In this document: positions 12,821-17,057 of the stretch, piece by piece
How positions within the stretch are numbered: position 1 is the first letter of the stretch
How the letters are laid out: every line of letters starts with the position of its first letter
NCBI GenBank assembly: GCA_039816825.1
Contig: JBCBXA010000059.1
Coordinates: forward strand, 1-17,057
Direction: 5' to 3'
Source of the DNA: JBCBXA01 sp039816825
GTDB taxonomy: Bacteria; Pseudomonadota; Alphaproteobacteria; Rhizobiales; Rhizobiaceae
Length of the DNA stretch: 17,057 nucleotides
Notes under the pieces: generated by a model
What the model saw: only the letters and a program-made list of their open reading frames with translations
What the model was told of the DNA's origin: nothing
The model's database searches: none
Made by a program: the position numbers and the translations under genes

Positions 12821-15800
12821 TTACTCAGCGGCGATCAGCTCCTCCGCAGGCAGCTTTGGCGAACTGTCGTTGACCGCCCGCAAGACCTGGCCCTTTCTCG
12901 CGGCAAGTCTGTTTTTGCGCGAGCTGTACAGCAAGGCGAACATGGGTGGCGTGAAGTAGAACGACACGATCGTCGAAAGCAGCACACCACCGGCGATGGC
13001 CATGGCAAATGGCGGCCAGAACCCGCCGCCACCCAGGATAAGCGGCAGGAAGCCACCGACTGTGGTGATGGTTGTGGAGACGATGTGTCGGCTGGAGCCC
13101 ATGATCACATCGACCATGGCGTCGCTATCGCCCGCCGCCGCGCGCTCATCAGCCTGCAGGCCCGTCATGATGATGATGGCTGCATTGATGGAAACGCCGA
13201 TGGAGCCGATCACACCGATGATCGCGATGATACCGAACGGATATTGAAAGACTGCAAGCGCAAGGATCGATAGCCCGGCTGACAGGACGCACACGACCAG
13301 CGCCACGGCGCTCAGACGGAACGAATTGAAGGTCATGACGATGGTCGCGATCATCAGCGTGACGATAATGCCGATGGAAGCCAGCAGATTGCCCAGTGTG
13401 CTCGAACGGGCATCACTGTCACCGCCTAGTTCCAGGCGATAGCCGGGCGGCAGCTCGAACCCAGTCTCTTTCAGTTCGGCCTGCACCTCCGCGAGGGCTT
13501 CTTCGGGTAGGACTGAGCGCAGCGTGAACCCCTGAACCGTGTTAGTGCGCTCGCCATTGCGACGCGAGATCGTGCTGTCGCTCGGCAGAAGGGAAATATC
13601 AGCCACCGCAGACAGTGGCATGGCGGCATACGCGCCCGTAGTGGCTTGGCCAGAGGATTGCGGGGACACGATGGGCAGGTCGCGGATGGCGTCCAGGCTA
13701 CTGCGCACGTCGTTCCCAAGGCGCACTCTCACGGGAAGTTGCTCGGTGCCTTCGACCAGAGATCCTCCGGTTACACCCTCAAGGCCAGCTCGGAGTTGCC
13801 CGGCAACAGATGCCAGGTCGAGGCCGAGTGACCTGACCTTTGCTTCGTCCACGTCCACGACAACTTTCGGTGCGCCGCCGCTCGAAGTGGTTCTGGCGAG
13901 GGTGATCGTGTCGATCTGAGCCACACGGGCCATCAGATCGTCCCCCAGTTCGCGCAGCACGTCGAGGTCCTGGCCGACAACCCTCAGCTCCAGCGGTGCT
14001 GCGACCGGTGGGCCTTGTACCAGTCCGCGCACGAGGACCTGCGCGCTTGGCGCTTCATCTGCCAGCGTGCGTTCCAGCTTGGCGATCAGCCGCTCAGTGG
14101 CAGCAGGAGACTGGGTCGTGATGAACGCCTGCGCATAGCCCGGCGCCTGCTCGCGGCCACCTGTGATGTTGTAGTAGAACGCAGGGCCGGACCGGCCGAT
14201 TGACCAGTAGATGCCTTCCACACCGTCTTCGGCAGACAGAAGATCATCCATGCGGTCGGCCAGCTTTGCGGTCTCAGCAATGGCTGTTCCTGGCGGCAGG
14301 TCGAACTCCACATAAAACTGATCGCGGTCAACGCCGGGGAAGAACTGTGCGGTGAGTGTCGGTTGCGCAGCGAAACCCAGCACCGGAAGGATCAGGGCCA
14401 GCGAGATGGACCGGATCGGGTTGCGCACCGACCAGCGCAGACTGGCCGCGAACGCGCGGGCAAGAGCGCCACCGGGAATGCCGGAGTTGAACGCGCTGGT
14501 TGTCCCTTGCGCTGGCATCAACCAACCGGCGACGGCCGGGGTGACAGTCAGGGCGATGAACAGAGACCAGAGCAGCATGATCACAACGGACATGGCGATA
14601 GAGCCGACAAAGTCCCCTGCCGGTCCTGGAAGAAGTATCATCGGTGTGAAGGACAATGCCGTGGTGGCAGTGGAAGCAAAAAGCGGCGTCCACAAGCGGC
14701 GAACAGCCTCTCCAACGGCATGCAAGCGATCCACGCCACTGCGGACCCGTTTGGCGACTTCGTCCGTCATCACAATTCCGGCGTCCACCAACAGTCCAAG
14801 CGCAACGATGAGACCTGTCACCGACATTTGATGGATGGGCAGGCCCATAAAGTTCATGGTCCCGATTGTGGCGAGACTGACCACCGGAAGAATGAAGGCG
14901 ACGATGAGCGCGGCACGAAAGCCCAGGGTGACCAGAAGAACGATGACAACAAGCGCAACGCCAATTGCCATGTTGGTAGCGACCTCGGCCAAGCGGTCGC
15001 TCGTATAGCTGGACTGGTCGAAGATGAGCTCGAGCTTGACGCTGTCCGGCGTTTGTTGCGCGAAGTCTGTGACTGTTTCGCGGACGAAGTTCGACCACAC
15101 ATCCACTTGCAGTCCGTCTTCCAGGGTGGAGGCGACGAGGATGCCGCGCTCGCCGTTCACCAGGGTGATTTCGGTCTCCGGGTTCCGCGCTCCACGGGAG
15201 ACTTCTGCCAGGTCGGAGACGCGGACCGCTGTGTCCTGTCTTCCTTCTCTCACGATGACGTTGCGTATGCGATCAATGGCTGCAATCTCGCCTGTGACTT
15301 CCAGAACGAAATCATTTGCGGAGTCCCGCAGACGCCCTGCCTGCACTTTGGCGTCAGCCGCGCCAATCGCACGCGAGACGTCCGCTGCCGTCAACCCAAG
15401 GGCGGCAGCGCGCGATCCATCAATAGTGACCAGAACTTCTTCATCAGGTTGTCCGAAAACATCCACTGCCTTGGTGCCGGGAATGCTCCGCAACTGGTCG
15501 GCAAGCGCTTCGGCATAGCGCGAAGCGATGGTCAGCGGCACCCCGTCATGGGTAAGGCTGAAGCCTGCAATGGCGGCATAGGCGCTGATCCCGTCGCCAT
15601 CGAAGTTCGGCGTTCGTGCCCCTGTGGGGAACTGGGCCTCTGCGTCACTCAGGGCATCGCGGATCTCCGACCAAACTTGCTCGATACGGTCGTCGGCCAG
15701 AGTTTCGGTCAGCTCAATGCTGACGATTGAGATGCCGGTCGAAGAGCTGGACGTGATCGTATCCACCTCAGGAATTTCCTTGACCGCATTCTCGATCTCG

Positions 15801-16018
15801 GCGGTCACAAGCGTCTCTACCCTTTCTGGGGAAGCGCCGGGGAAGGACGTGGTCACGGTGGCAAACAGGTTGGTGATTGTCGGGTCTTCCTGACGCCCGA
15901 TGGCCAGGAGCGCAGACAGGCCGGCTGCCACCAGAACCATTAGAATGAGGAAGGTCAGTCGCGGCTGGCGATAGGTCAGCGTCGCGGCGCTTTGGTCGAT
16001 GGGGTTCATCGTTTTCAT
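12821..16018 (-). CDS. RND efflux transporter, inner-membrane permease subunit (AcrB/CusA superfamily)
   Basis: 1065 residues, full length for an RND permease, which exports drugs, detergents or metals using the proton gradient. A first membrane helix lies near residues 22-40. A large periplasmic domain with FPGASPERVETLV (59-71) follows, then a helix cluster at about 345-510, a second periplasmic domain to about 890, and a second cluster to about 1020. In the fourth helix the motif is GLLVDAGIVMTDEV with one aspartate (Asp412) followed by Ala413, where AcrB has two aspartates. In the tenth helix AcrB's lysine position holds Asn945 in GVSINAAII. The ATG at 16018 overlaps the adaptor stop by one base. 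This is a divergent RND subgroup; substrate unknown. Confidence 0.93.
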   Translation of the reverse strand: MKTMNPIDQSAATLTYRQPRLTFLILMVLVAAGLSALLAIGRQEDPTITNLFATVTTSFPGASPERVETLVTAEIENAVKEIPEVDTITSSSSTGISIVSIELTETLADDRIEQVWSEIRDALSDAEAQFPTGARTPNFDGDGISAYAAIAGFSLTHDGVPLTIASRYAEALADQLRSIPGTKAVDVFGQPDEEVLVTIDGSRAAALGLTAADVSRAIGAADAKVQAGRLRDSANDFVLEVTGEIAAIDRIRNVIVREGRQDTAVRVSDLAEVSRGARNPETEITLVNGERGILVASTLEDGLQVDVWSNFVRETVTDFAQQTPDSVKLELIFDQSSYTSDRLAEVATNMAIGVALVVIVLLVTLGFRAALIVAFILPVVSLATIGTMNFMGLPIHQMSVTGLIVALGLLVDAGIVMTDEVAKRVRSGVDRLHAVGEAVRRLWTPLFASTATTALSFTPMILLPGPAGDFVGSIAMSVVIMLLWSLFIALTVTPAVAGWLMPAQGTTSAFNSGIPGGALARAFAASLRWSVRNPIRSISLALILPVLGFAAQPTLTAQFFPGVDRDQFYVEFDLPPGTAIAETAKLADRMDDLLSAEDGVEGIYWSIGRSGPAFYYNITGGREQAPGYAQAFITTQSPAATERLIAKLERTLADEAPSAQVLVRGLVQGPPVAAPLELRVVGQDLDVLRELGDDLMARVAQIDTITLARTTSSGGAPKVVVDVDEAKVRSLGLDLASVAGQLRAGLEGVTGGSLVEGTEQLPVRVRLGNDVRSSLDAIRDLPIVSPQSSGQATTGAYAAMPLSAVADISLLPSDSTISRRNGERTNTVQGFTLRSVLPEEALAEVQAELKETGFELPPGYRLELGGDSDARSSTLGNLLASIGIIVTLMIATIVMTFNSFRLSAVALVVCVLSAGLSILALAVFQYPFGIIAIIGVIGSIGVSINAAIIIMTGLQADERAAAGDSDAMVDVIMGSSRHIVSTTITTVGGFLPLILGGGGFWPPFAMAIAGGVLLSTIVSFYFTPPMFALLYSSRKNRLAARKGQVLRAVNDSSPKLPAEELIAAE

Positions 16019-17057
16019 CAGTTGGCCACCCGCACTTGCTGTCCGGCCACCACGCGATGAACGCCTTGTGTCAGGTAGCGTGTGCCGTCTTGAAAGGTCC
16101 CACGTACGAAGGCGTCCTTGCTGTTGGCGTAGAGGATTTCAACGGCTTCGATCCCGATCCGTGTCGTGTCTTCGCCCGTGACGGTCTTGATGGTCCAGAG
16201 ACCTCGCACGCCATCTTCAAGGGTGGTCAGTGGCACCCAGCTGCCAGTTTCCGAAACTGACTGCCGGAGAACGACATCACCTGTCTGTCCAAACGCCAGG
16301 GGTGCTTCACCCTGAAGCTGAGCGCGGACGATCCGGGTCCGCGTGGCGGCGTCCACCTGAGGCAGAATACCTATGATAGAGGCTGGTTGGATGTTGCCAC
16401 CGATCTCTACCGTGACCGGATCGCCGGCTTTCAAATGGTCGGCGAGGTTTGGTGCAATGCCCACTCGGAAAACAGGTCTTTTGTTCTCCACCAGGCTAAG
16501 AACGGCCTGCCCGCCACCAATCGTATTGCCAGGATCGACAAGGCGAGTATTGACGGCGCCATCAAACGGCGCGCGGATTTCAGTCTTCTCCAGCCGGATT
16601 TTGGCCGCAACCAGTCCGGCGTCGACCTCGGCCATGCGTGCATTCAGTTCAGAGATTGAAAGTCGGGTCTGGTCGGCCACCTGGGCACTCGCAAAGCCAC
16701 GCTCTTTAAGTTGTGCTTGCCGCTCATCCGTTAGAGTGGCCAACTCCAGTTGCGCTGCCAGGGCGTCTTTCGACGCCCGCAGACGATCAACTTCCGCCTG
16801 AAACAAACGGGAGTCCTGCCTGGCCAACAATTGGCCGGAGACGACCGCATCGCCCTCATTCACCAGCACTTCGTTGAGCGTGCCGCCCTGTTCAAAGGAA
16901 AGGTCCGCCGTTTGGGGTGGTTCGATCTGGCCCGTGAAGCGGCGCTCCAGTTCGTATCCGTCGAGCAATTTGATCTGTGATGCGGAGACGGCCAGTGGTT
17001 GGGTGGCCTCTGGCCTTTCCACCGCTTCAGCACGATCGGAGAGCAGGGCGCTTCCCT
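16018..17057 (-). CDS. RND efflux periplasmic adaptor (membrane fusion protein), 5' end beyond the window
   Basis: At least 346 residues, open through the right edge of the window, so the true start, probably with a membrane anchor or signal peptide, lies outside. A GTG at 17022 is in frame, but the open frame upstream (ALLSDRAEAVERPE) looks coding. The adaptor pattern is clear: a half-lipoyl block near FEQGGTLNEVLVNEGDAVVSGQLL, a coiled-coil stretch rich in Ala, Glu, Leu and Gln, the second half at KTEIRAPFDGAVNTRLVDPGN, then beta-barrel and membrane-proximal parts. It links the downstream RND permease to an outer-membrane channel, which is not encoded here. Stop and permease start share one base (TGATG), so it is the first visible gene of that operon. 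Confidence 0.9.
   Translation of the reverse strand, partial: GSALLSDRAEAVERPEATQPLAVSASQIKLLDGYELERRFTGQIEPPQTADLSFEQGGTLNEVLVNEGDAVVSGQLLARQDSRLFQAEVDRLRASKDALAAQLELATLTDERQAQLKERGFASAQVADQTRLSISELNARMAEVDAGLVAAKIRLEKTEIRAPFDGAVNTRLVDPGNTIGGGQAVLSLVENKRPVFRVGIAPNLADHLKAGDPVTVEIGGNIQPASIIGILPQVDAATRTRIVRAQLQGEAPLAFGQTGDVVLRQSVSETGSWVPLTTLEDGVRGLWTIKTVTGEDTTRIGIEAVEILYANSKDAFVRGTFQDGTRYLTQGVHRVVAGQQVRVAN

Noticed and set aside
14363..15730. Long plus-strand open frame (455 codons) opposite the RND permease
   Set aside because: Its translation is rich in Asp, Gly, His and Arg with no domain character, as expected for the antisense shadow of a GC-rich gene; the minus-strand RND protein is unmistakable.

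Overview
The window is about 17 kb of GC-rich DNA with no rRNA, tRNA, CRISPR array or intact insertion sequence that I can see. A LysR regulator next to a TRAP uptake operon, the RND pump proteins and the codon use suggest a Gram-negative, probably marine or soil alphaproteobacterium. That placement is inference from gene content, not a taxonomic match.

Left part (1-8606, + strand): a LysR-type regulator, then a YcsI / DUF1445 (D-glutamate cyclase-like) protein, a complete three-gene TRAP transporter (dctP, dctQ, dctM), and a 1195-residue fused HyuA-HyuB 5-oxoprolinase/hydantoinase. I read this as one catabolic unit: a carboxylate is captured in the periplasm, imported, and opened by an ATP-dependent lactamase. 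The best substrate guess is 5-oxoproline (pyroglutamate), with D-glutamate or a hydantoin as alternatives. A strong 29-bp dyad lies over the stop codon of the regulator gene and ahead of the operon. A terminator-like hairpin sits between dctP and dctQ.

Middle part (8607-10149): a patch of orphan and degraded genes. It holds an Imm11-like immunity protein, a truncated AHH-nuclease toxin fragment, the C-terminal end of a membrane protein in another frame, and an isolated 14-bp hairpin. This looks like the debris of a polymorphic-toxin cassette.

Right-middle part (10150-12667): two divergent operons around a 61-bp gap carrying an imperfect dyad. Leftward are a TetR regulator and a secreted beta-lactamase-fold serine hydrolase, joined by a 4-base GTGA overlap. 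Rightward are a DUF3817 membrane protein and a HemJ/CopD-like membrane protein, overlapping by 8 bases.

Right part (12821-17057, - strand): an RND efflux pair, an adaptor whose start lies beyond the window edge and an inner-membrane permease, joined by a one-base stop/start overlap. The permease has an atypical proton-relay signature. No outer-membrane channel gene is visible.
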